From Phaeotremella fagi (lineage: Eukaryota > Basidiomycota > Tremellomycetes > Tremellales > Phaeotremellaceae): a DNA stretch of 64,000 nt. The stretch spans positions 806,001 through 870,000 of the forward strand of contig BCHU01000002.1 of NCBI GenBank assembly GCA_001599715.1. The letters run 5' to 3'. Shown one piece after another: positions 10,211-22,218 of the stretch. Under the pieces are notes generated by a model. It did not search any database. It was given only the letters and a program-made list of their open reading frames with translations, and was not told the origin of the DNA. How positions within the stretch are numbered: the stretch's first letter is position 1; each line of letters begins with the position of its first letter. The translations under genes were made by a program, and so were the position numbers.

Positions 10211-11362
10211 TCACAATCCCAATTCTTTCATCAAATCTTGATTTTCCTTGATTCGTCGTAGTCTCTCCTGCTCGTAATCGCTGGCTGGAATGACTGAAAA
10301 AATTGAAATATCAGGATCAATCCAATCAAATATCCCGCTTTCAATCACTTACTTTGTTCCTTGGATCTATCTGCTGCATCCCGTATTTTCTTATAGAAAG
10401 AACTTATTGCCACCTTGCCTAGGTCCCCGTATCGCCTGATAACATGATAGGGATCCAAGACCTCGTCAATCTTCTGATTTTTTATTTTCCCGTGAATAAG
10501 GAATCGATATGATATCTTGAGACTATTATATTTCGCACGATAGGGATATCTCTCGGTTATTTCCAACCAATCATCCCCAGAGACTAGTTTCCATTGATCA
10601 GCTTCACACGAACTTAATGATCATATGAATGAACTTACCAAATTGTTCCATCTCATATTTCTCAACCATACGTGTGATAGCTTTTGGATTAAGACATTTA
10701 CGTCTTTTCATTGTTGAAATTGTTTCCCATCTTTTTTCATAGATTGGAGATGACGGGATTGAAGGAGATTTGAGACCATACTCAATTAAATACCATTTAG
10801 CTTGAGATTTCTTTCGATCTGATGATGATGGCGAGGAAGTTGACGTTGACGTTGAAGTCGATCTTGATCTGGACCTCGATGTTGAAGTCTTAAGAGGTTT
10901 AAATATTCTCGAGTCAAGAATCGTAAACGGATGAGCTGAACACAATCATAGCCCAAAAAAATCAGTAACCCAACCAACCACGAAAAAAAATGGAAAACAA
11001 AAAATACTCACGCTTCCCATCAAACCTCCTTATCAAATCTAAAGACCCATCAATGAAGTTAGTCGAGAATTCCCAAGTATCATCTTCAGGACCGAACCCA
11101 TCCCAACGAATCAAATATTGATATTCCATCCCGAATTCACTTTTAGATTGAACGAGTGATCTAGCGAGGATATGTGCGACATTAAAGATATCTGGATCAT
11201 CTGATTCTCAGGTGATCTCGATTGTCTCTGTTTGTGAGAGTAGAGTTAGCTACGTGGTTGGTTGGTTTACTTGGTACTCACATTTGACGCGTTTTTGATT
11301 TTGCTTGATTTTGATTTTGTCGCGTCGATGGCTGATGATGAGGATTCTTGTATGTTGGTCAT
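10211..11362 (-). CDS. chromodomain / chromo-shadow protein, HP1 (Swi6)-like
   Basis: The gene runs from ATG 11360-11362 to TGA at 10211. A short basic N-terminus (rich in Lys/Ser) leads through an intron into a canonical chromodomain: [31 protein letters not shown], then a helix [11 protein letters not shown]. The aromatic positions Y, W and W expected for methyl-lysine binding are present. A Ser/Thr/Arg-rich hinge follows. The C-terminal part ([49 protein letters not shown]) resembles a chromo-shadow domain, whose usual end is a xxVISFYE helix. That architecture is HP1, the H3K9-methyl reader of heterochromatin. The first splice junction (about 11195-11280) is uncertain because the chromodomain frame meets a stop upstream and needs a non-obvious donor. 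About 320 residues. Confidence 0.75.
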
Positions 11363-11729
11363 TTCTAGGTTGCTCTCTCGACCACTGAACCTCGGGGATG
11401 GATGAGATGACTTGTTGTTAGATGTGTTATCTACGCATTTGAGATTTGTTTGAAGTAGAAGAAAGGAAAAAGAGATTGAAATCGCGATTCATGTCATGTT
11501 ACGGTCATGAATTTCGTGACAGGGCGAGTGGCAAAATTAACTCCTGATCTCAAGAGCTTCACATGAGCAGATCAGTACATTATGTAAATGATAATATAAT
11601 GCATGACTGTCCACTGTCGAATAATAATAGCAGAAGGAATTATATCACAAGCCAAAAAGGAAATTTGTTAGGAGCTCAAATATCGAAGAAAAAGAAAAAG
11701 GGGTTCAGCAACAGAAGTGTGGTTTTTCA
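11363..11729. other. intergenic: HP1-like promoter and 3' flank of the GPI protein gene
   Basis: These 367 bases include the HP1-like 5' flank. A short ATG frame at 11563-11745 is antisense to the tail of the next gene and lysine-rich by chance. I see no feature. Confidence 0.45.
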
Positions 11730-12642
11730 TTACCAAACGAAATAACTTCCTAAACCAACCAACAAAAAGCTCAGAGCAGCTATAGCAACACCAAAACGAG
11801 GAGCACCACTAGATTTCGTACTAGCAGTCGATGTTCCAGAACTCGAAGTGACAGCTGCACCCCCACCCCCAGTACCCGACGAAGTAGAAGTCCCAGAAGA
11901 TTGGGGAGGGTAAGGTGAGTTGATAGCTTTGATTTCGAATGAATCTGAACTGGTGTAAATGTCTAGTTGGGTGGGTTAGTTTATTTATTATGTATAGTAC
12001 AGGATGGGATATGACATACTGGTTGAATTCAATGGATCTGTTAATTGAATTTGATAGCCTGTTCCTGGGGTTATGTTACCGCTAGATATCAACGAATCTC
12101 GTGTTAGTTCACGATTTCATCTTATTATCTGTCAAGAGGTATGATGAACTCGAGGACATACGGATTGATATCAAGAGAATATTGATAAGTTTGAACTAAA
12201 GTATTTGATCAGTATCAATCCATGCCCCACTCGATCAACATTTGGCGAATGAGAAGAAGCATGTACAGTACAGTCCCAGTACATGGAACATGTAGAACAC
12301 AAATGATTGATTAGACCTACTAATAGATTCCAAAGCCAATTTAGAAGTCTAAACACAAATTCAGTCAACACTATCATTCTATCTGCCGACGCTGTAAACA
12401 TACCAGCAACTGAGTATTAGGGTTATACAGAAACACCGAGAATTGGGAAGGTGAACTACCGCTCCAAGCCAGTGTGTTGATTGATTGTGCGACCCCTACG
12501 AGTCATTGGTCAGTGTTGAAGTAGTGAAGTTGATTGGGATTGGAAGTGACTTACACCATTGATTGGCTGATGGACGGGAGATCGTTAATTGAGCTTTGGT
12601 GAGGTTGAGGAGGAAGGTTAGGAGGATGTAGAGTTTCAACAT
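11730..12642 (-). CDS. Ser/Thr-rich GPI-anchored cell-wall protein, Kre9/Knh1-type domain
   Basis: The gene runs from ATG 12640-12642 to TAA at 11730, with several introns. A signal peptide (MLKLYILLTFLLNLTKAQ) is followed by the module typical of this fungal family: ISRPSANQWW, VAQSINTLAWSG, SPSQFSVFLYNPNTQLL, then SLDINPSG, GYQIQLTDPLNSTN and IYTSSDSFEIK. The C-terminus is a Ser/Thr/Gly-rich stalk and a hydrophobic tail (VAIAALSFLLVGLGSYFVW), fitting GPI attachment. Such proteins sit at the plasma membrane or wall. Kre9/Knh1 relatives are linked to beta-1,6-glucan, but the exact role of these shorter basidiomycete forms is not established. About 200 residues. Confidence 0.7.
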
Positions 12643-12965
12643 TTGGATTTGGTTCTGTTATGTACAGAGTCTGTCTTTGTAATTGTATGTTTTTAAAGTT
12701 GAGAATGTGGACAATCAATGTCTCGTGAAATGTAGTTATCCCTTTGACTAAAGGACAGAGCGTTGGATGGATAACTCAACTGAATGGGGGAAGGATGAAT
12801 GGCTTGTGCTTGCCTAGTTTGAGATCCATGCTGTTCCAAGGTGATACAGTACGAGTACGAGTACATTCCAAAAGATGAATATAATGCATATGACCTCAAC
12901 TGTTTATACTTGTACACAAAATACAAACCCAATATTCAAAAAAAACTCCCAAGAAAAAGCACCCA
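12643..12965. other. intergenic between GPI protein and PIN-domain gene
   Basis: These 323 A/T-rich bases are the promoter side of the GPI-protein gene and the 3' flank of the PIN-domain gene. No gene is seen. A frame at 12841-13278 is antisense to the PIN exon. Confidence 0.5.
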
Positions 12966-15900
12966 CTACCCAATCAATCTCTTCAACTCTTTCTCATCAA
13001 CAGCCTCAACCCCTCGAGATCTAGCCTTTGATCTCAAATTCCTATCCAAAGTGACTAAAACAGTTTTAACCACCCCACCAACTTCTTCATCATCTCTCTC
13101 AGAAATCCCAAATCCACCAAGTAGACTCGATCTATCGACGAAATGTTCGTTCTGGAAGGTGGCGATGTTCAGTATCCTATCATCCATAGATCGTATTTCA
13201 GATTCATTGATAGTTTCTCGAGGACTAGTTGATTTGTTTGATAGATTCTCTGTTCGGATTAATAGATCTGATAGATAGTTGCCTTTGGAGGTTTGGATTT
13301 TAAGACATAACGAATGGGTTCTTATGTGTTTTTCTAGATATTTTATGGCGTTCTTGGCGGAAACTCCTAATGGTTGCTGTTGTTTAGAAATTCCGTCCAA
13401 TTCGGTTACGACTACAAGGAGAGGTAAGTATTTCTTCAGAGAGTTAGACTCTTAGACTCACCTGGTAAAGGTACGATCACACTCCATTGCCCACCTTCGA
13501 CAATCCTTGAAAACAACGTCAAAGAATTCAACAACACGTTGGTATCGAAAATAAGCATTGTATAACCTTGAACAGCGTTGACAGTCTTTTGTCGACCGTT
13601 TGAACGTAAAGATTTGGTAGATTTGACAAGAGCAGGAGTAGAAGTAGTAGTGATAAGTGGGAATTGTTTTCGACGATCCTATAAAACGATATCAGTTTCC
13701 GTTTCACTTCCGTCAAAACATAAAACTCACGTAATCCTCATCATCACTTTCACTAGCATAATCCTGACTTTCCAAACTATCCATCCGTCTCTTCTCCAAT
13801 TCAATCTCCAACTCGACCAATCTTCGTCGTTCAATCTCAATCTTCCTATTCTCCTCATCAACTCTTTCCTTGAGTTTCCCAACAATCTCCAAAGATCCAT
13901 CAGAAGTCAAAGAAACGCCTTCAACATATTTAACAAACAACCCGGTAGCCCAATGAATCCTTTTCCAACGTCTGATACCGACAGCGACAGCGCCGTCGGT
14001 TAGATCACTCCCATCGATCTCGTCCACGATACCTTCAGAAGCGTCTATTGAAATATCGAAATCGGCTTCCAGGACGTCCATTTCTGAATTGAATCGTTCG
14101 CCGATCCTTGGTTGAGGTGGACCACCTGATCCTGATCCTGAACCTGAACCTGAAAATCTCGTACTTCCAGAACCATTTTTACCTTTACCCCAAAATCCTC
14201 TTTCGTAAACTCGACGACCGACCCATTCCATACCCCTAATACACCAATCTTCAGGTAAAGGGATTCCACCGACTAATCTCATTTCCTCACGTAAAAGTTC
14301 ACCTCCGAATTTATCAATGTTTTCGTTGATGAATTTGATTAGTTTTTCCCATGGGATCGAATCGGTTAATGCGAGGTTGACAGCTGGTTGACGAAATGAT
14401 GTGGCGAGGAATGTTAGGAGAATTGTGATGTAGGGGTTTAACACTTTGTGGATCCCTTGAATTCGATTTGGATGTGATAAGACAAATCCTAAAACCCCAA
14501 AACAAAGTTCCAGAGAATAAATGTACGTTTGAGGAGGTGATGCTGAGATGTTTAAATTGGAGACGCCAGTCACGACCTGTTCCTCATCCGACTGATCTCC
14601 ATCCAATTCATCACCTTCATCACCCATGCCATCCATTTCGGGCGACTCGTTCTCAGTGACATTAGCTTGTCGTTTCCTAGCCGCACCCTCTTGAGCAAAA
14701 GCTTTTCGAATTATACCATCCTCTGAACCATATTGTAAAACAGCCGATAAATTGACGATAGCCATTGACATCCAATCGACCTGGGTGATATGAGCTTTCC
14801 TAGATATCCCATCAAGACTAGCGTCTTCCTCTAACCTCTCCATGAATCTTGACATGACAGCTGGGAAATTGTCTAAAGAGATTCTGGTGAATAACATACC
14901 GTGGAGTCTAACGAATAGATCCATAGCTGTAGCTTCGGGAAGTGATCTTTGAGATTGAAGAGCTGAATCGAATAAAGGAAGTATTGATTCACGAGATGTA
15001 TCGTATGGATGAGAAGCGGTTAAACTGTTGGTTTTTCATCAGGCCCGTTGAAATCAAGCTCGACCTACCTTTTTGAGAAATGATATAACGCCCGACTCTC
15101 CTCACCCCTTCGATCTCGACATAAAAGTGCTAAATGATGATGAAGTCTACCTTCACCTGGCTTCTCAGTTATTCCAAGTGCGTACCAATCCTTAGCAGTA
15201 GTTCTCCAAGTTTCTTTCTCCTCTATATCCCAACTTTCAGCAACTTCCTGCCCAATACTAGCTCCACTAGATACCGGTTGAACATCTGCTTCATCATCCA
15301 TCGAATATTGAGAAATGGTTTTCGACTCGGATGACCTAGTATTGGATTGGAGGTGAGTGGCAATAGCCATGTTGTATCTCGCTAAATCCCCTAAAGCCTC
15401 GATCCAAGCAGTACGAAAGGTCTGCAGAATAGGTTCTTCAAACAACTGAGTGTAAAATCTATAAGCGTCCAGGATGAAATCTAGAAGTAAATCTAACGCT
15501 GATGAACGATTTGACATCCACGCATGTCGAAGTCGTTCAAGGAGGACGTGAAAGCCAGTTTGCCATAATCTAACCGGTATGTTGTATTTGACAGGAAGAT
15601 TGTGTAAACTTGAAGGAATGAGGGGATCAAGAGCGGAGATGAGAAATTCTTGATGAGCATCGGCGAGCCTAGGAAAGTAAATCAGATTAATCTGAATCCT
15701 GGATAATAAGACTGGAACTCACTTTTTATGAGTAGAGATCAATTCCATCCACGCATCTGCATCATCATTCGTACTCCTAATCTCCCTCGAATAAGCATCT
15801 ACAGGTTTCTCCATCAAAACAGTTATCCCAGCTTCAGGATTCGCCGCCATTTTTCTATGCATTTCCGTTAAAGTCGTTTCGAGAGAGGTCACAATCTTAT

Positions 15901-16699
15901 ATTTCTCCTTGAGAATCAACATGATACCATTATCACTGTGATGGCGTATGAGTCAAAGAAGTGATTGTTTCAAACCCGTCAACTCACGGTTTCCCTTTAC
16001 CTCTCTCACGATCTTTGAAACTCTCACTGCCCTCACTACTCCTACTACCTCTAGATCTAGTATCATGACCCTCCCTCCTTCTCCCAGTAGAATTACTACC
16101 ACGTTCACTCCCCTCTCTCCTCTTCCGTCGTTCCCGTTCCCTATCAGCAATCTGTTCAGGAGTTTGATCCTCTGGTCCAAATTTCTTTAAAACAGATCGA
16201 TGACCAATCGAATCCCCATGGATATTTTTACCAAAATTATTTGGATCATGTATAGAAGGGTCGAACAAACTTTTATGGGATTTGGAATCCTCATGACGTC
16301 TGATATCTGTTGGTCTGATTCTTCGTGAAGAGTCTTTTCGATTTGGATGGTCTTCTGAGTCTATTGGAAGTGGGGATTCAACTTTACGCGGTAAATTTGA
16401 TTTGGTTGGATCAAACAATTTCCCTCGTGATGACGTTGGACCTCTAGAGTAATCGTTATTGAATCTATCGAAAGCTGGATCAACGGGAGGTCTACGTGAT
16501 GTCCTAAAAAAATTATCCGTTGGTAAGCTTGATTTGAGATATTCGTGAGATGATTGGCTTACCGGACAGATGGATTCCCGGAACTGCCAGTGGTCCCAGC
16601 AGTCTTCCTTCTTAACGCTATAATCTGATCACCTATATCTTGAGGGCCAGCCCTCCGGGGTCTTGAAGGACCTGCTACAGGTTGATTTTCTTCTAGCAT
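12966..16699 (-). CDS. SMG6/EST1-like protein with 14-3-3/TPR-like EST1 region and C-terminal PIN domain
   Basis: This large multi-exon gene runs from ATG 16697-16699 to the stop at 12966. The disordered, Arg/Ser/Pro-rich N-terminus occupies 15984-16699. The middle (about 13713-15922) is helical and matches the EST1/SMG5-7 layout: LLDFILDAYRFYTQLFE, ALGDLARYNMAIA, TAKDWYALGITEKPGEGRLHHHLALL, ESRALYHFSKR, then LFVRLHGMLFTRI. The C-terminus is a PIN nuclease: MLIFDTNVLLNSL with the first Asp, VIVPLPVVTELDGI, SAKNAIKYLEKHI, and VLVTLDRNLRSKARSRG with the last catalytic Asp. In animals SMG6 is the endonuclease of nonsense-mediated decay. Budding yeast Est1 lacks the PIN domain, so this gene is of the SMG6 type. 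Length is about 1,050 residues by rough count. Divergent from a DnaJ gene. Confidence 0.8.
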
Positions 16700-17095
16700 G
16701 TTTGTGGAGAAAATATTAGCTGATCATGCTGAGAAGGGAATGAGGCGGGGTGATCCTTTGATTGAAGAGGTGATTGTCTTCGAGAACTAAGCGAAGATGG
16801 CACGATTTTCTTTGCTTTAAGCTGGCCAGGTTGTATTTCTTCAGTGTATCAACAGGATACTATCTGTGTAAAGATTAACTGTTAAGAGTTGAGAAGGATA
16901 AGAAACGGGTTTAACTGTTGATGATTTGACTGCGATTTATTGACGCTAAGTCTAAGGTTATTTAAGCTGCGGTGGTAGTAAGGCAAGTCACGTGATCTGA
17001 ATCTCGGCTTGAGGACGTACTGATGCTGACGAGTGTACGTTCGTAGTATTACAATTTTACTGTGAATTCACTTTCAATCTCAACATATATTTATC
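16700..17095. promoter_or_regulatory. divergent promoter with palindromic TCACGTGA site
   Basis: This 396-base spacer lies between the SMG6-like and DnaJ start codons. The 8-base palindrome TCACGTGA at 16988-16995 fits a bHLH (Cbf1-type, GTCACGTG) site. Nothing else is recognised. Confidence 0.4.
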
Positions 17096-19169
17096 ATGTC
17101 AACAGCAACTCCCACATCGACAGCAACCCCTCCCACAGCTCCAGTGTCAACAAAGAAAGTTAAAGACACTGAACTCTACGATATCCTCGGTGTCGCTCCA
17201 GACGCAACTGATCTTGAGTGAGTAATGAACGGCACTGCACAGCATCTGAGCACAAGCTGATATCGACAATTTCATTGAAGGTTAAAGAAGGCCTACAGAA
17301 AGAAAGCTATTCAAGTGGGTCCATTAGGACATTGAAACAGTCGAGATATGGCTGATGAGTCCATAGTATCATCCAGATAAAAATACTTCCCCAGATGCAG
17401 AGACGAAATTCAAAGAAATTGGGTAAATCCTTTTTAATCCTTTCTCCCCCGATTCTCTGATTCTGGTCCTTACTGACACGAAAATCATCACTTTAGAGAG
17501 GCATATCAGATTCTCAGCGATGGAGATAAACGTGCTTTCTACGATAAAGTTGGAAAAGCTGGTATGAACCAACCTGAAAATGGAATGGAGGATCCCACAG
17601 AGATCTTTGGTAAAATCTTTGGTGGAGAGGCTTTCTTCGATTATGTGGGTTTGATTCAAACAGTCCTTAGGTGATAATTACTAATTTGTTGTATTAGATT
17701 GGAGAGATCGCTCTCGTCAAGGGTATGTTTGAGATTCTGTCGTTTGGATGATATTGATGAATCGCAGATTTCGCTACGACCATGGATGTCGTCATGACAC
17801 CCGAAGAACGAGCTGAAATGGAGGCTGCAGCTGCAGCTGAATCCAGTACTGAAACCACTCCTGCGACGACAACTGAAACTCCTGCTACTGCTTCAAACAC
17901 AACCCCAGAAACTCCTGCAAGTACCACAACCCCAAGTTCAACCGTACCAACGGAAACTCCTGTCGATGCTCCTCAAACATCACTCGCTCATCATTCCTCT
18001 TTCTCTTCGAACCAAAGTACACCCACAGCAACAGCTTCTACGTCTTCCACCAATCTTACGAAGGAGACTGCTAGGGATAAAAAGGGGAAACCAAAGTTGA
18101 CACCTGAACAGAAAGCTAAGTTGGAAGAGTTAGAGAGGGAGAAGGAGAAAGAGAAAAAGGCTAGGTCAGTTATAGCTAGGCTCATCATTGACAACAACTG
18201 ATATTCAAGCAGAATTGACGCATTGACCGAGAAACTCATCCAACGTATCAGACCTTTTGTCAATGCCAAAGATCCAGGAGGTGTCAACGATCCAGAAACG
18301 AAAGCTTTCGAAGCTAAGATCAAGACAGAAGCGGAGGACTTGAAATTAGAATCTTTCGGTGTGGAAGTCAGTTGTCTCACCGTAATCGAAAAATTGTCGA
18401 TCAACTGACAAACGTATGTTTAGCTTCTTCACGCAATCTCAGCTGTCTACATACCAAAAGCCACGACTTTCATCAAAGCCAAGAAATTCATTGGAGGTGG
18501 TTTCTTTGGTAAATTGAAGGAAAAAGGTGGGATGGTCAAAGAGGGCTGGGGTTTATTGGGATCAGCGTGAGTTTACCTGTGTCATTTTGGTGGTGTCACA
18601 TGAGACTGATATTCTGCATAGTCTTGGAGTTCAAAGTGCTATGGAGGAAATGCAAAGACTTGAGGAGAAAGGAACTGCTACACCTGATGAGTTAGAAGCA
18701 CTTGCTCAAGAGGTTTCCTCAAAGGTGAATTTCTCTACAATTGCAATGGAATGTTTAGAAAGCTGACTATAAAAATAGATGCTATTGACAACTTGGAAAG
18801 CTACACGATGGGAAGTTACCAACGTCGTTGGCGCCGTAGTCGATCGCGTACTATATGAACCAAACCTCACGAAGGAAGTTAGCATAAAAAGAGCCAAAGC
18901 TATTATAGCCATAGGAACGATATTCAAGGATGTAGAAGCTGACGAAACGGATGAAGAAAGAAGGGAATTAGAGAGGTAGGTTTTCACTTAATTCGTTGAG
19001 GATTCAACCTGATACATATGATACCCTTAGATTGGTGCTCAACGCGGGTAAAAAGAAGAAGACGGAGAAGGAGAAAGAGAAAGAGAAATCTAAAGGTTGG
19101 TTCGGAGGTGCTTCTACACCTCCAACGAGTGCCGCTGCGACTGCTACTGCTGAGAAGAGTACGCCTTAG
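17096..19169 (+). CDS. DnaJ (Hsp40) with DnaJ-X domain, Caj1/Djp1-like
   Basis: The gene runs from ATG 17096 to TAG 19167-19169 in many exons. After a Ser/Thr/Pro-rich lead comes the J domain: ELYDILGVAPDATD, LKKAYRKKAIQ, the HPD tripeptide in YHPDKNTSPD (across an intron at 17367), FKEIGEAYQILSD and KRAFYDKVG. A G-x-F-like segment (EIFGKIFGGEAFFDYIGEI) and a long Thr/Ala/Pro linker follow. The DnaJ-X part includes EKLIQRIRPFVNAKDPGG, FHAISAVYIPKATTFIKAKKFIGGGFFG-like blocks (18427-18518) and VSIKRAKAIIAIGTIFKDVEADE. The end is Lys/Glu-rich with KGWFGGAS. It is a cochaperone stimulating Hsp70. Yeast Djp1 acts in peroxisomal and mitochondrial protein import and Caj1 at membranes, so the precise role is not decided here. 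Confidence 0.85.
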
Positions 19170-19396
19170 AAAGAGGACAAGACTGGTTAGATACATTATA
19201 GATTGTTTAAGGTCTGAGCTTGATTCTTCTGTAATTCATTCTTTATATTCACGATTCCTTATGTATAGAGTTTTTTGAGGTGGAGGTGGAGGTGAGGTGC
19301 TGTACAAAAGTTGAGTTGAGAATTGAGTTGCGAGTTTTGATTTCCTGTATCTACTCTTTGCAACTTGTTAAACATCATTCCAGAGATATCACAAAA

Positions 19397-20203
19397 ATGT
19401 CTTCATTCGGTCAGTCACCTCCTCATCCAAGTCCAGTCTGTAACTAAGAATACCAAAACAATCAGTCTTCGTAACAGGTAACGCTAACAAACTCAAAGAA
19501 GTCAAAGCTATCTTAGCAGCTGGAGATAGTGGTATCGAAGTCACCTCTGAAGCTGTTGATGGTATGTCCACTGTCGAGTGTTCTCATCACAACCTTATTT
19601 ACTCATGTGTTTTGAAATATAGTTCCCGAAGTACAGGGTACGACACAGGAGGTAGCCATAGCGAAATGTCGAGTCGCAGCTGAGAAGGTGGGGAAGAAAT
19701 TTCTTTGGGTAGACTTAGACTTGGATTGACAAAACTGTTTTCAGCTCGGGACAGCTTGTGTAACTGAAGATACCGCCTTATGTTTCGAAGCCTTAGGAGG
19801 ACTTCCTGGACCATACATCAAAGATTTCCTAGCGAAACTAGGACACGAGGGTAAGTAACCCAAAATCCCAATCTTCTTATCCTCATGACCCACACCTAAA
19901 ACCCCCAAATCAGGACTCAACACCCTCCTCGAAGGTTTCCCAACCAAAAAAGCAACTGCCCTCTGTACATTCGCCTATTCCTCCGGTCCAGGATCCACAC
20001 CAATCCTGTTCGAAGGAACGACAGAAGGTGAGATAGTCCCTGCGAGAGGTCCGACGCATTTCGGTTGGGATCCTATTTTCCAACCTTTTGAAAATGGGGG
20101 TACTAGGACTTACGCTGAAATGGATGGGAGGGAGAAGAACGCTATTAGTCATAGATATAGGGCTTTGGAGAAGTTACGGTTGTTTTTGGCTGAGCAGAAG
20201 TAG
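19397..20203 (+). CDS. HAM1: inosine triphosphate pyrophosphatase (ITPase, Ham1 family)
   Basis: The gene runs from ATG 19397 to TAG 20201-20203 with short introns. The first exon is only a few codons (MSSF), then comes [17 protein letters not shown], the classic nucleotide-binding start of the family. It continues with [73 protein letters not shown] (substrate and metal loop) and [15 protein letters not shown] with the conserved SHR. It hydrolyses (d)ITP and XTP to the monophosphates and keeps deaminated purines out of nucleic acids. The protein is cytosolic, about 190 residues, the normal family size. All key blocks are present and the start is fixed by the family N-terminus. Confidence 0.92.
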
Positions 20204-20711
20204 GTTGGTTTGTTGTTGGACGGTGTTTTTTGGATGAGGTTGGCTTCGGGGATGAGGGTGGTTATTGGAGTTGATTGGTGGTGGGATTGAGCATGGATTT
20301 ATGGATACATGATACATGTTGGGTTCTATCGAGAATATGAACTACCAATGATGGATTATAGAATGATACTGTGTTATAGAGAATTACAAAGAGAATCTGG
20401 ACTACCAAGTTTTGTGGTGGTTTAAAGGGAGTTTAAGGAGACAATATCAATTTGATAAAATGTTGATGCTAAATGGATGGTCCTGCAAGGTGGAAAAACT
20501 CTTCAATTTTCCCAAGTAACGAGAACAAAAGTTGTCAATAGACCTGTATTGTTATGGTCTTGGTGAACCTGGTGCCGAGGGTATCGTAACCGTTGTGAAA
20601 TCGTTTTCGGTGAGGATTTCAAGTAATTTAGGGAAAGCAGTTTGATAAGTAAACTGATGTCGTATTTTGGAGACCTAAGGTGTTGGGTGTGTCAGCTTCA
20701 GAAAATGATCC
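20204..20711. other. intergenic, convergent 3' flanks
   Basis: These 508 bases between the ITPase stop and the dysferlin-domain stop contain G/T-rich and A/T-rich runs. I see no gene or repeat. Confidence 0.5.
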
Positions 20712-22014
20712 TCAAAGAAATGATATTATACCCACCATATTCTCATCTGACAACAACGACTGAATCCTGCCTCTCAAATTTTGATCTTTCGTTTGACTCC
20801 ATTCCTCCCATATCTCCAACTTATGTCTATCCAAAGCAACAGGACCCAAAGATTTAACTATCCTCCCGACATTCTCTTCTTTATCCCCAACAAAAACGTC
20901 TTCAACCTTAACAGAGATTTTATCCATTATCGACGATTCCCTCATTTTTTCAGAAGACGGTATCTGATGTTCGAGATTCAAACATCTCAATCTGACCCAT
21001 TCACGTCTTCTGACCCAACCCCACCAACCTAAATTCTTCGCATGGGAACTCCAACCTGATCCTCTGAACCAAGCGTTATATCTCCAACCAACTTCGTCAG
21101 TCCCCTGCCGCATGTTAATCATCCACGGCGTAATGTAATTCCACGAGGGTGAAGGTAATTGATATGTCTCCAACGTGTACAAGGTCTTGATACTTCGACC
21201 TTGATCTTGGACGGGTGGTTCATTCGGTTTTGGGGGTTTTCGTTTCATTTTCTTGGGTTTCGTTCGAGTACCGTTCGTCGTCGTTGTTGGGTTCGTGTTG
21301 GTTTCTGCGGGGGCTGGATGGGAGATTGCGAATGATGAAGCGGAGGGGAGGGGTTTGGAGGGTACTGTATATGGAGAGGGATCTATTGGGAGGAGAGTGT
21401 TTGACGAGAAATGGGCTTTCCCAAATAGATAGATACTATATTACAAGTCAGTGGACTGATGATTCGCCCATCGTCATTCAACCTACCCTCTTTGGTTTTC
21501 GAACAGAACTGGTCGTCAGCGAAAAGAATCGATCTAAAAACTTACCATCCCAAACATATTCTTGCTCGATATCTGTACTCTTCACCTCCTCATCTTCATC
21601 CTCTGGATCGATCTCATGTCCATCCCTCAAAACATGGATAGATTGTACCACCTCCGACTGTCTAATTTCGAAATCACTTTCGACATCTTCATCACGTTCC
21701 CCAGCGTCTTCAGCTTCATCACCTAAAATATCCCCAGTTTGGACAGTAGGTAAGACAGGAGAACCATCTCTGTCTCTTTCAATTTCGTTATCTGCAGGTA
21801 ATCGGGTTGAAGGTGGGGGTAAAGAAGATTGTCTCTGGTGTTTATGATCTTTATGGAGGAATGAACCGACAGATCGTCGTCTTCTAGCTTCGAGAGATGT
21901 GGTTATAGCTTGTGTTTCTTCTTCTGTGGTTTTTGAAGTTGTACCGAGAGGTGATGTCGCTCTTTCTAGTTGATCATTTGATGGAGGTTCACCTGGAGAT
22001 GCAGATGTTGACAT
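20712..22014 (-). CDS. dysferlin-domain (DysF) protein, peroxin Pex23/24-family-like
   Basis: Three exons join from ATG 22012-22014 to TGA at 20712. The N-terminal third is acidic and Ser/Thr-rich. The domain begins across two introns with YVWDVLFENQRG, then IYLFGKAHFSSNTLLPIDPSPYT (the DysFN pattern, LLP-x-D-x-PPW/YT). After a basic linker come WRYNAWFRGSGWS and WWGWVRRREWVRLRCL, the DysFC W-V-R-R-R-x-W-V-R signature. The end is acidic and helical. In fungi the DysF module occurs in peroxins controlling peroxisome number and ER contact (Pex23/Pex24/Pex30 type) and in short proteins such as Spo73. I see no membrane segments, so this is more like the short soluble form. About 385 residues. A GTG at 22077 extends the frame, but the ATG at 22014 is preferred. 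Confidence 0.7.
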
Positions 22015-22218
22015 TGCAATTGCAGCATGAGAGTAGTTTACAAGATTTGAATGGATCACCGAAGGATTCTTTAACACCTTGACTCGCGTGAAATGACGTT
22101 AACATTGTTGATTCGAACTTCCATTCAGATCTTCTTTCTTTACAAGCTTCAACTAAATTCATGTCATGAAGTACAGGAAATCTAAGCTCTGAGTTAAGAA
22201 TTCAGATAGATACATATC

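Noticed and set aside
12841..13278. Plus-strand frame opposite the PIN domain
   Set aside because: Antisense to a conserved exon, and its text is low-complexity Ser/Phe without family similarity.
22015..22077. Upstream GTG extension of the dysferlin-domain protein
   Set aside because: Nuclear fungal genes start at ATG. The first ATG is at 22014.
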